Source: Clostridiales bacterium
GTDB taxonomy: Bacteria > Bacillota > Clostridia > Saccharofermentanales > Saccharofermentanaceae
Direction of reading: 5' to 3'
NCBI GenBank assembly: GCA_017513085.1
Contig: JAFWDK010000029.1
Location: forward strand, 62,001-126,000
Length of the DNA: 64,000 nucleotides
In this document: positions 56,697 through 64,000 of the stretch, one piece after another
How positions within the stretch are numbered: position 1 is the stretch's first letter
How the letters are laid out: every line of letters begins with the position of its first letter
Position numbers and translations under genes: made by a program
The notes under the pieces: generated by a model
The model's input: the letters and a program-made list of their open reading frames with translations, nothing else
Told to the model about the DNA's origin: nothing
Database searches by the model: none

Positions 56697-59444
56697 ATGT
56701 ACCGAAATTGCGGCATGCGCAAGAGGAATAGCATCAGTGTGTTTTTGGCACTGTGTTTGTTTTTGAGCGGCTGGCTGAACAGCCTGACCGGTCTTTCTTC
56801 CGTGCGTGCAGATGATGTGGATACCGAAGCGACGCCTGCGTATAACGCAACGGTGTATGTGTACGGAATCGGCGAATATTTGAATGTCCGAAATGTTGCC
56901 GGCACCACAAAGAGTTATGTTATTGATCAGATCTTCCGTGGCACACGTGTATATATCAATAAGTATGAGACGGTAGCGGGAGACCCGAGTGGCTGCGAAA
57001 AGTGGTGTGAAGTCATCTATAAGACGCGCGGGCAGACAGTCAGAGGTCACGTGATCGCTGATTATCTGGTGCCGGATGTGTCCTGTTCGCAGGAGTTCGA
57101 GGAAGAAATCGCGGATTTCCCGGAAAGCTATAAGCCTTACCTGCGTCTCTTGCACAGCAAATTCCCGAACTGGAAATTCGAAGCGGTAAAAGCTTCGGCC
57201 GACTGGAATACGATTATGAAGGTTGAAACCGAGCTGGGTACCAGCGCGATCCCGAACTGGGTACCGGATACCTGGAAATCCCATGAGCCCGGTGCTTACG
57301 ATCCGAAAACCGGAAAGTATCACGAAGTGGACAGTGGTGGCTGGGTCAACGCTGCCTACGACGTCGTGGCCTATTACCTGGATCCGAGAAATATGCTTTT
57401 TGATTCACAGGTCTTCCAGTTCCTGGATCTTGGCTATGATCCGAAGATCCAGACCAAAGAAGCGGTCAAGAGCATCATCGGAAATACATTTATGAATCAG
57501 TGGGATGTTTATCGTGAGCCGACCCCGACTCCGGTTCCGGTACCGGCAGAACTCCCGGAGGTTCCGATCGAGGATAAGGTTCCTCAGGTATCTCCGCCAC
57601 CGCAACCGGATGATACAAGAGATGACAAACATCGTACCCAAGGTCATGGTTATTTTGAGGATCCATCGGCCCCGACTCCGACAGATACTCCGACGCCGAC
57701 TCCGTCACCAAGTCCGAAACCGACGTCGACTCCGTCACCGACCCCGACTCCGGATCCGCTTATTCCTGTGCCGCATTGGCAGGCCTTGATGGAAGCGGCG
57801 GAACAGTCCGGCATCAGTCCGGTCTACCTCGCGTCGAAGATCATTCAGGAGGTCGGCAAAGAGGGCAGTGACTCGATTTTCGGTACGGGTCATAACGGGC
57901 TTTATCCCGGTTATTACAACTACTATAACATCGGCGCGTATGCGGCCGACGGATATGACGCTATGGGCCGTGGCCTGTGGTATGCATCCTGCAGCGACGG
58001 AGAAAACGAGCGCTATATGCGTCCGTGGAACACCGGCTATAAGGCTATCGTCGGTGGCGCGATCTGGCAAAGACTCAACTACTACGATATCGGGCAGAAC
58101 AGTCTTTTCCTCATGAAGTTTAACGTGACTCCGGAAGATCCGGCTCAGGTGGGACTCCATCAGTACATGACCAATGTCCGCGCGCTGGAAAACGAGTCAT
58201 ATAAGATGTACCAGGCATATGGTAACATCAACAAGTTCTCTAAAGACCTTCTCTTTAAGATCCCTGTGTTTGACGGCATGCCGGCTGAAGCGGCGCATCT
58301 TCCGCCAACGATCGGCCCGGCGCAGTATATCCGTGATATCTATAAGAGTATTCTGGGCGTGCATATCCAGGACAGCGTCGTCCGTTCCTGGTCCAATAAG
58401 ATCATGTCCGACAACATGAACGCCTACACATTGGCGTACGAACTGGCCTACCACCCGAGAGTGCTTTTTAAGAAGCTGGATGACAAGGACTATATTACGT
58501 TCATCTATAAGGGTCTGATGGAAGACGAAGTGCCGAAGAATGTAGTCGATGGTTATTTGAAGAAATTCGAAGAAGGCATGACGAGATCGGAATATGTTGA
58601 AGAATTGCTCAATTCATCGGTGTTCAATCTGCGGCTGAAGAAGTACGGCATCGTCCGCAAGACGTTCAAGTGCACGGATGCGCAGAAGCACTACGATAAC
58701 GATGCGCTCTTTATCGATCGCTTGTACAGCACTGCGCTCGGACGTGAAACAGAGTATGGTGGTTTTGAATTCTGGGTCAAGAAGGTCAGAAACGAAGGAA
58801 CCAGCTATTCGGCGCTTGTTGAGTTCTTCGCGCTTTCGGAAGAGGCAAAAGCAACATACAAGACGAACTCGTCGTACATCAATATGTTGTATAAGGCGAT
58901 CTACGATCGTGACGCCGATGAGGGCGGTTTCGAGTACTGGATGGCATACATGGACTTTGGCATGAACCGTCAGGAAGTTCTGGAAGGTTTCCTGGGCGGA
59001 CAGGAGTTCGCCAACCTTTGCAAGCGCTATGGCGGTAAGAAGGGTTCCTATAAGGCGGGCAAGGCTTCCGGTGTGGATAAATACCTGAACGTGGTGGGCG
59101 TATCTCACTTCGTAAAACGTATGTATGAGGTCGTACTTGACCGTGAGTGCGAGACGAAGGGATATTGCTACTGGGGCAACCAGATCTGCACGCATAAGCT
59201 TACCGGCGCGGATATGGCCTGGAAGTTCGTCTTCAGTACCGAGTACCTGGAGAAAAAGTCCACGGATGAAGAGTACGTTACCATGCTTTATAAGTCCATC
59301 ATGGGACGTGATCCGGAAGAGGGCGGAATGAAGTACTGGCTCGACGCAATGAAGCACGGCGCGTCACGTGAACACATCCTGAATGAGTTCGTCAAATCCC
59401 AGGAGTATGCAGACATCTGCGCGAAGTACGGAATAGACGTCTGA
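56697..59444 (+). CDS. SH3/glucosaminidase wall hydrolase with DUF4214 repeats
   Basis: 915 residues. Signal peptide; bacterial SH3 domain (about 50-125, GEYLNVRNVAGTTKSYVIDQ); N-part of a glucosaminidase (GH73) unit (KFPNWKFEAVKASADWNTIM, GWVNAAYDVVAYYLDPRNML); a Pro/Thr/Ser linker of about 80 residues (about 275-355) inside that unit; then its catalytic part (GISPVYLASKIIQEVGKEGS, YYNYYNIGAYAADGYDAMGR). From about 540 to the end come four to five DUF4214 repeats (YKAIYDRDADEGGFEYW, YKSIMGRDPEEGGMKYW). DUF4214 is a repeat found in extracellular proteins, perhaps binding glycans. AAGGAG fixes the start. Confidence 0.88.
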   Translation: MYRNCGMRKRNSISVFLALCLFLSGWLNSLTGLSSVRADDVDTEATPAYNATVYVYGIGEYLNVRNVAGTTKSYVIDQIFRGTRVYINKYETVAGDPSGCEKWCEVIYKTRGQTVRGHVIADYLVPDVSCSQEFEEEIADFPESYKPYLRLLHSKFPNWKFEAVKASADWNTIMKVETELGTSAIPNWVPDTWKSHEPGAYDPKTGKYHEVDSGGWVNAAYDVVAYYLDPRNMLFDSQVFQFLDLGYDPKIQTKEAVKSIIGNTFMNQWDVYREPTPTPVPVPAELPEVPIEDKVPQVSPPPQPDDTRDDKHRTQGHGYFEDPSAPTPTDTPTPTPSPSPKPTSTPSPTPTPDPLIPVPHWQALMEAAEQSGISPVYLASKIIQEVGKEGSDSIFGTGHNGLYPGYYNYYNIGAYAADGYDAMGRGLWYASCSDGENERYMRPWNTGYKAIVGGAIWQRLNYYDIGQNSLFLMKFNVTPEDPAQVGLHQYMTNVRALENESYKMYQAYGNINKFSKDLLFKIPVFDGMPAEAAHLPPTIGPAQYIRDIYKSILGVHIQDSVVRSWSNKIMSDNMNAYTLAYELAYHPRVLFKKLDDKDYITFIYKGLMEDEVPKNVVDGYLKKFEEGMTRSEYVEELLNSSVFNLRLKKYGIVRKTFKCTDAQKHYDNDALFIDRLYSTALGRETEYGGFEFWVKKVRNEGTSYSALVEFFALSEEAKATYKTNSSYINMLYKAIYDRDADEGGFEYWMAYMDFGMNRQEVLEGFLGGQEFANLCKRYGGKKGSYKAGKASGVDKYLNVVGVSHFVKRMYEVVLDRECETKGYCYWGNQICTHKLTGADMAWKFVFSTEYLEKKSTDEEYVTMLYKSIMGRDPEEGGMKYWLDAMKHGASREHILNEFVKSQEYADICAKYGIDV

Positions 59445-59473
59445 CGTCTCTGATGTCCGAATCTGTCAGGTGG

Positions 59474-61102
59474 TTAGCCTCGTGCTTTCTTCATGCGTGC
59501 GCAGAAATCCGCGGCGCCCTTGCAGATCAGCTTCTGGTACGAAGGATCGGAAAGAAGCCGATCGTCTTCCGGATTGGACATGAAGCCCATCTCCAAAAGG
59601 AACGAAGGAACAGAGGTGGCCCAGTTCAGGCCGCTGTATCTCTCAGAAGCATTGCATCCACGGTATTTTGCACCCATTGCGGATGACATGGCATCGCCCA
59701 GCATATCGCCCCAGCCAACCTGTTTGTCAGCCAGTTCTCCGCGACTGCAGACAAAGACGCCGACACCGCGGGCCGAGGAGCTCTCCGCATCGTCGCAGTG
59801 CAGCCTCAGGAAGACATCGGCGTGGTTGTTTACCGCGATCTTGGCACGCTCGATATTCGAGATATTTACATCGTTTTCCGTTCTCGTCATGATGACCTTG
59901 GCACCCATGGAGGTAAGATAATCACGCATCATGAGTCCGATTTCCAGGGTTACTTCGTATTCCGGGCGGCCTGTGGCGACACCGGAGGTGCCGGCAGATA
60001 CTTTGATCTTCTGTTCGTCTGACCACGGAGCCAGCGGCTCGGTCTCGTAATTGGCGTGTTTCTGGTGACCGGGATCGATCACGATGACCATACCGGTCAG
60101 ATCGTATGGTGCGTCCGGATCCGGTGTCGGAGACGGGGAGGGCTCTGGTGTAGGCTCGACTGTCGGTTCCGGTGTAGGCGTTGGCTCAGGTGTCGGAGCA
60201 GGGCGGAAGGGATCCGCGCTTCTGTCCAGCGAACCACGCTCGATGCTGTAACTCTTACAGATATTCGTAAACTCCTCAGATTCGACAAACTCACAAAGGA
60301 TCTGGTAACGCGTGTTCCGGGAAATATAATCCAGCCAGAAAGCCTTGCCGTCTTCTTCCGGGTCACGATCCATCATGGTTCGGTACAGACGTGTCAGGTA
60401 TTCCTCATCAGAAAAACCGTGATCCAGGAATTCCTTACTCATGAAAAACTCGTTGGCCGCATCGCAAGCCAGAAGATCCTGGTTGGTGAGACCTAAAGCC
60501 CAGTAGAGAAGACCGGCTTCGTCCGGCTCACGGCCCAGGCAAGTGCTGTAGAGACGGGTCGCAAAGGCTTTGGCATTTTTGGAAGGGATCTCGGCCTTGG
60601 CCGTCGGCGCACCCGGACGGATCCCGTATGTGGCGCACAGATTGCACCATTCCGTGGAATCGATAAAACCGTTGACTGCATCGCTCTTGGTGTGGTCTTT
60701 CAAGTAATCCAGCCAGAAACCGGCTCCGCCTTCTTCGGAAGGACGGTCGAAAAACGTCAGGTACAAAGTCTCGACAAACGCCTGATCGGAAAGATTCCGG
60801 TTCTGAAACTCTTCAGCATCGATCAGGAAGAAGCGCGCACAATCCGCACCGGTATACCCTTCCTGTGTGACTTTTTGAAGCCAGTAGGCTTTGCCCTCTT
60901 CCTCCGAATCACGATCAAGAGCGACGTGATACAGACGCTCGATAAAATCCGCAAACGAAGGCTCTTCGACCGGCGGCTCCGGATCCTGTCCTTCCTGCGC
61001 ACGCGTAATTTTCTTTCCGGCCCAGGCACATACGCTCAACCCGAAAGTCAGGGCGAGAAGAAGTGACAGCAGCCGGATCTTTCTTGAATAATGTGATTTC
61101 AT
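59474..61102 (-). CDS. N-acetylmuramoyl-L-alanine amidase with DUF4214 repeats
   Basis: 542 residues. Signal peptide, four DUF4214 repeats (about 45-290: YHVALDRDSEEEGKAYW, LTFFDRPSEEGGAGFW, YSTCLGREPDEAGLLYW, YRTMMDRDPEEDGKAFW), a TPEPTP linker, then an Amidase_3 domain (about 335-540) with zinc ligands in VIDPGHQ, EYEVTLEIG and LRLHCDD and the catalytic glutamate in LLEMGFMSN. It cuts the MurNAc-L-Ala bond. Convergent with the glucosaminidase gene, 29 nt apart. The shared repeats suggest that both are targeted to the same wall structure. Confidence 0.92.
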   Translation of the reverse strand: MKSHYSRKIRLLSLLLALTFGLSVCAWAGKKITRAQEGQDPEPPVEEPSFADFIERLYHVALDRDSEEEGKAYWLQKVTQEGYTGADCARFFLIDAEEFQNRNLSDQAFVETLYLTFFDRPSEEGGAGFWLDYLKDHTKSDAVNGFIDSTEWCNLCATYGIRPGAPTAKAEIPSKNAKAFATRLYSTCLGREPDEAGLLYWALGLTNQDLLACDAANEFFMSKEFLDHGFSDEEYLTRLYRTMMDRDPEEDGKAFWLDYISRNTRYQILCEFVESEEFTNICKSYSIERGSLDRSADPFRPAPTPEPTPTPEPTVEPTPEPSPSPTPDPDAPYDLTGMVIVIDPGHQKHANYETEPLAPWSDEQKIKVSAGTSGVATGRPEYEVTLEIGLMMRDYLTSMGAKVIMTRTENDVNISNIERAKIAVNNHADVFLRLHCDDAESSSARGVGVFVCSRGELADKQVGWGDMLGDAMSSAMGAKYRGCNASERYSGLNWATSVPSFLLEMGFMSNPEDDRLLSDPSYQKLICKGAADFCARMKKARG

Positions 61103-61202
61103 ATGGAAAAGAACTCCTTGCCGTTTCTTTTTTTCTTCATTCTATCTTTTTTGTGGCCGGCGGGCAATGCGAAGAAGGGAAGACAGCGGTAAAAGCAATA
61201 AA

Positions 61203-61232
61203 AAACCGGCTTCCTCGAAAGGAAGCCGGTGA
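61203..61232 (-). terminator. intrinsic terminator of the GGGtGRT gene
   Basis: 11-bp perfect stem (61205-61215 with 61220-61230), CGAA loop, T run on the minus strand toward lower coordinates. Confidence 0.92.
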
Positions 61233-61259
61233 TAAACTCGTTTCGGGAATGAAGAAGAA

Positions 61260-62258
61260 TTACTTCATGCACTCCTCAACAGCTACTGCAACAGCAACGG
61301 AAGCACCAACCATCGGGTTGTTGCCCATGCCGAGGAAGCCCATCATCTCAACGTGTGCCGGAACGGAGGAAGAACCTGCGAACTGAGCATCGGAGTGCAT
61401 ACGGCCCATAGTATCTGTCATACCGTAAGAAGCCGGACCTGCAGCCATGTTATCCGGATGCAGTGTACGACCTGTACCACCACCGGAAGCAACAGAGAAG
61501 TACTTCTTGCCGGCAGCAATTCTTTCCTTCTTGTATGTGCCTGCAACAGGGTGCTGGAATCTTGTCGGGTTTGTGGAGTTACCTGTGATGGAAACGTCAA
61601 CGTTCTCGCTCCAGAGGATCGCAACGCCTTCACGGACGTCGTCTGCGCCATAGCAGCGAACCTTCGCACGAGGTCCATCAGAATAAGGTGTTTCTTTAAC
61701 GACCTTCAGCTCGCCTGTGTAGTAGTCGAACTGTGTCTGTACATAGGTGAAACCATTGATACGGGAAATGATGAAGGCAGCATCTTTGCCCAGACCATTG
61801 AGGATAACACGGAGAGGCTTAACACGAACTTTGTTAGCCATCTCAGCGATCTTGATCGCGCCCTCGGCAGCAGCGAAGGATTCGTGACCGGCCAGGAATG
61901 CGAAGCACTCTGTTTCTTCACGGAGAAGCATAGCAGCGAGGTTACCGTGGCCAAGACCAACCTTACGGTCATCAGCAACTGTGCCCGGGATGCAGATAGC
62001 CTGCAGGCCGATACCGATTGCCTCAGCAGCGTCAGCTGCCTTAGTGCAGCCCTTCTTAATAGCGATAGCAGCACCTACAACATAAGCCCACTTCGCATTC
62101 TCGAAGCAGATGTTCTGTGTGCTCTCGCAGATCTTATACGGGTCAATACCCTTCTCGTCGCAGATCTTCTTTGCTTCTTCGATAGAGGAAATACCATTAT
62201 CGTTCAGAGCCTTGTTGATCTGATCTATTCTTCTGTCATAGCTTTCAAACAATGCCAT
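61260..62258 (-). CDS. GGGtGRT protein
   Basis: 332 residues. Contains the naming motif GGGTGRTLHPDNMA near residue 263 and a Gly/Ala/Met-rich C-terminus (GFLGMGNNPMVGASVAVAVA). Conserved cysteines near 33, 44, 50 and 69 could bind a cluster. AAGGAG precedes the start. Found in anaerobes next to a NifU-like scaffold gene, as here; the function is not established. Unusually low in rare codons and with strong signals, so probably well expressed. Confidence 0.9.
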   Translation of the reverse strand: MALFESYDRRIDQINKALNDNGISSIEEAKKICDEKGIDPYKICESTQNICFENAKWAYVVGAAIAIKKGCTKAADAAEAIGIGLQAICIPGTVADDRKVGLGHGNLAAMLLREETECFAFLAGHESFAAAEGAIKIAEMANKVRVKPLRVILNGLGKDAAFIISRINGFTYVQTQFDYYTGELKVVKETPYSDGPRAKVRCYGADDVREGVAILWSENVDVSITGNSTNPTRFQHPVAGTYKKERIAAGKKYFSVASGGGTGRTLHPDNMAAGPASYGMTDTMGRMHSDAQFAGSSSVPAHVEMMGFLGMGNNPMVGASVAVAVAVEECMK

Positions 62259-62278
62259 AATCTTTAATCTCCTTCCTC

Positions 62279-62971
62279 TTACTCTTTACGCGGATCGATG
62301 TAACGAGCCGCATTGTCGAATCTGCCGTATGTACCGAGGTTAGCCTGGTAAGCTTCATTGGCATCCTTACCACTCTTGATCTGATCGAGCATCGGTCCGA
62401 TCTTCAGGTACTGGTAACCAATGATCTGGTCGTCAGCATCCAGAGCCAGCTTAACGATGTAACCTTCTGTGAGCTCGAGGTAACGAGGACCCTTCTCAAG
62501 AGTAGAGAAGATAGTACCTGTCTGGGAACGAAGGCCCTTACCGAGATCTTCGAGGCCGGCGCCGATAGAAAGACCGCCCTCAGAGAAAGCAGACTGCGTA
62601 CGACCGTAAACGATCTGCAGGAAAAGTTCTCTCATAGCTGTGTTGATTGCGTCGCAAACGAGGTCAGTATTCAGAGCCTCGAGGATCGTCTTGCCCGGGA
62701 GGATCTCGCCGGCCATAGCTGCGGAGTGAGTCATACCTGTGCATCCGATCGTCTCAACGAGAGCTTCCTGGATAACACCTTCTTTAACGTTCAGGGACAG
62801 CTTACAAGTACCCTGCTGCGGTGCACACCAACCGATACCGTGTGTGTAACCGGAGATATCCTTAATTTCTTTGGCCTGTATCCACTTTCCTTCTTCAGGA
62901 ATCGGAGCCGGACCGTGGTTGCAACCCTTTGCAACGCAAGTCATCTGTTCAACTTCATGTGTCTTGATCAT
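62279..62971 (-). CDS. NifU-like iron-sulfur scaffold protein
   Basis: 230 residues. NifU/IscU-type fold with GCTGMTHSAAMAGEILPGKT near residue 80 and additional cysteines at CVAKGCNHG (N-terminus) and CAPQQGTCK. It is longer than IscU and differs at the third cysteine position, as known for the scaffold next to GGGtGRT proteins. AGGGG precedes the ATG. Two-gene operon with a 20-nt gap; first gene. No isc/suf genes in the window. Confidence 0.88.
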   Translation of the reverse strand: MIKTHEVEQMTCVAKGCNHGPAPIPEEGKWIQAKEIKDISGYTHGIGWCAPQQGTCKLSLNVKEGVIQEALVETIGCTGMTHSAAMAGEILPGKTILEALNTDLVCDAINTAMRELFLQIVYGRTQSAFSEGGLSIGAGLEDLGKGLRSQTGTIFSTLEKGPRYLELTEGYIVKLALDADDQIIGYQYLKIGPMLDQIKSGKDANEAYQANLGTYGRFDNAARYIDPRKE

Positions 62972-63227
62972 GTTGAAAACCCCTTTCGAAATAATGCATG
63001 TAGCTATTGTGCACGCTTTCCGAAATGGCGCACAACAACACCTCGTACATTATACGAGAATATCTTTGAAATAACAACCGAAAAACAGACACGGCAAGTT
63101 CTTTTTTTGTTGAAACGATAAATTAACTTTTTCTTTATTCTTTCTAGACCGTGACTTTACTCTTGGCTGTTAGGATTACGTTGTCAGGCAAAGAGAGAAA
63201 CGCTGACAAATGGAGGAAGATAGAAAG

Positions 63228-63863
63228 ATGACTATGGAAATGAAAGAAAATATGGAGACGAAGAGATCATTTGAAGGCGTAAGTGTTAATGCATTCGTAG
63301 TTACAGGATATGAACTCCTGTCAATCGGTAAGAGCCGGATCGCTAAAGCGAAATTTGAAACCATGCTGGATTTCCCGGAGGAGCAGAAGAAGGATATGAT
63401 CCTTGCCGGGCAAAAAGCACTTCTCAATAATGGTGTCGTACTCGGATACCGTAAGAACAAGAAGATCGTTGCCATGTATATCATCGATAAGAACACGGAT
63501 AGTTTTGACTGCAACCGTGCATTTATTTCGGAAAACGTGAGTGCAGAGGATCAAGAGCGTATGGAATATGACATCAAGCGTCAGATCGCACTCCTGGTTT
63601 ATTCCGCACAATTCAGCAGTGGCACTTTTTTCGGACAAAAGGCTCCCGGAATAGAGAGAGAAAAAAGACCCTATGCGCTTCCTTTGGCGTTGCTTATCTG
63701 TTTAGGCATGGGCCTGGCAATATACCCGGCTACGAAGAGCTTCCCGGTTGCCTTTTTCTTTATGCTTAGCCAGTTTGCACTATGGTTCACGATTATGAGC
63801 AACAGGCTGATCCTCAAAGATCCGGTTGAGGAGCCGGCAGACAAAGATAAAGAGAACGCGTAA
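63228..63863 (+). CDS. two-helix membrane protein of unknown function
   Basis: 211 residues from ATG 63228, with GGAGG 11 nt upstream; an earlier ATG (63210) overlaps that site. Soluble N-terminal domain (about 1-140: VVTGYELLSIGKSRIAKAKF, GYRKNKKIVAMYIIDKNTDS), then two membrane helices (about 148-166 and 170-190) and a short acidic tail. Not recognised. Single gene, convergent with the GGDEF gene. Confidence 0.75.
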   Translation: MTMEMKENMETKRSFEGVSVNAFVVTGYELLSIGKSRIAKAKFETMLDFPEEQKKDMILAGQKALLNNGVVLGYRKNKKIVAMYIIDKNTDSFDCNRAFISENVSAEDQERMEYDIKRQIALLVYSAQFSSGTFFGQKAPGIEREKRPYALPLALLICLGMGLAIYPATKSFPVAFFFMLSQFALWFTIMSNRLILKDPVEEPADKDKENA

Positions 63864-63898
63864 CAGGCATCGGTAAAAGAAACGCCACGTGCGCACAT

Positions 63899-63940
63899 GA
63901 CCTCCTCTCCGGGGATACCTCAGAGAGAGAGGTCTTTCTT
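63899..63940 (+). terminator. hairpin between convergent genes
   Basis: GACCTC (63899-63904) pairs with GAGGTC (63929-63934), extendable with bulges, then TTTCTT. It overlaps the 3' end of the GGDEF gene. Confidence 0.6.
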
Positions 63941-64000
63941 ATGCTCTTTCTTTTCTTCGTACATGGCAGAATCGGCTATTTTCATGTATTCTTCCGAATA
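63920..64000 (-). CDS. GGDEF domain protein, C-terminal fragment
   Basis: Only the last 26 codons are in the window (stop at 63922-63920). The sequence EEYMKIADSAMYEEKKEHK matches the last helix of GGDEF domains (consensus AD.AMY.AK). So this is probably a diguanylate cyclase or degenerate GGDEF protein reading in from the right edge. Confidence 0.75.
   Translation of the reverse strand, partial: YSEEYMKIADSAMYEEKKEHKKDLSL

Overview
The window looks like a piece of a low-to-mid GC Firmicutes chromosome, most likely an anaerobic member of class Clostridia. The basis is strong AGGAGG-type ribosome sites, lipoboxes, an Fe-dependent alcohol dehydrogenase, an EFR1-type flavodoxin/ferredoxin, the GGGtGRT + NifU-like pair, DUF4214-repeat wall hydrolases, DUF1385-prmC-DUF951 next to rpmE, and many ECF sigma/membrane-protein pairs. 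I cannot name genus or species from sequence alone.

Layout. 1-5.5 kb: a truncated zinc-ribbon protein, a small anchored protein, an AraC regulator and a three-gene ABC-2 transporter. 5.8-13.7 kb: a lipoprotein, a PlsC-like acyltransferase with a zinc ribbon, a three-gene unit of Sel1/TPR, J-domain-like and HIRAN proteins, two TetR regulators, a histone-H1-like Lys/Ala protein, an EFR1 protein, an unlisted Cys-rich 28-residue peptide gene and a GNAT. 13.7-19.6 kb: LysR divergent from an Fe-ADH, then a heterodimeric ABC exporter. 19.7-28.6 kb: a BlaI repressor and BlaR1-like M56 protease followed by three paralogous large solute-binding-type lipoproteins, with BlaI-like operator palindromes. 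28.7-32.7 kb: a zinc-ribbon membrane protein and a membrane-fused sigma factor whose extracellular domain is repeated in a downstream lipoprotein; both genes carry the same ECF-type promoter.

32.8-51.0 kb is mobile DNA. A 46-bp repeat of the 3' part of tRNA-Thr(UGU) occurs three times (32802, 38411, 50970), so two elements lie in tandem. Element A (about 5.6 kb) has only the first 13 codons of an integrase, a 5'-truncated ImmA-type protease, an AlbA_2/ATPase protein and one sigma cassette. Element B (about 12.6 kb) has a full tyrosine integrase, three more sigma/membrane cassettes, a structured leader, an AAA ATPase, MobC, a relaxase with a second gene nested in its 3' end, and an excisionase.

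51.0-64 kb returns to core genes: a sigma/DUF4179 pair, rpmE, DUF1385, prmC, DUF951, two DUF4214-repeat peptidoglycan hydrolases facing each other, the GGGtGRT/NifU-like pair, a membrane protein and the tail of a GGDEF protein.

Two themes run through the window. One is cell-envelope sensing: six ECF-type sigma genes, a BlaR1-like sensor, many lipoproteins and wall hydrolases. The other is a short DNA word, AGTGCTTTT, that I counted 21 times by eye; 20 copies lie outside the mobile region.
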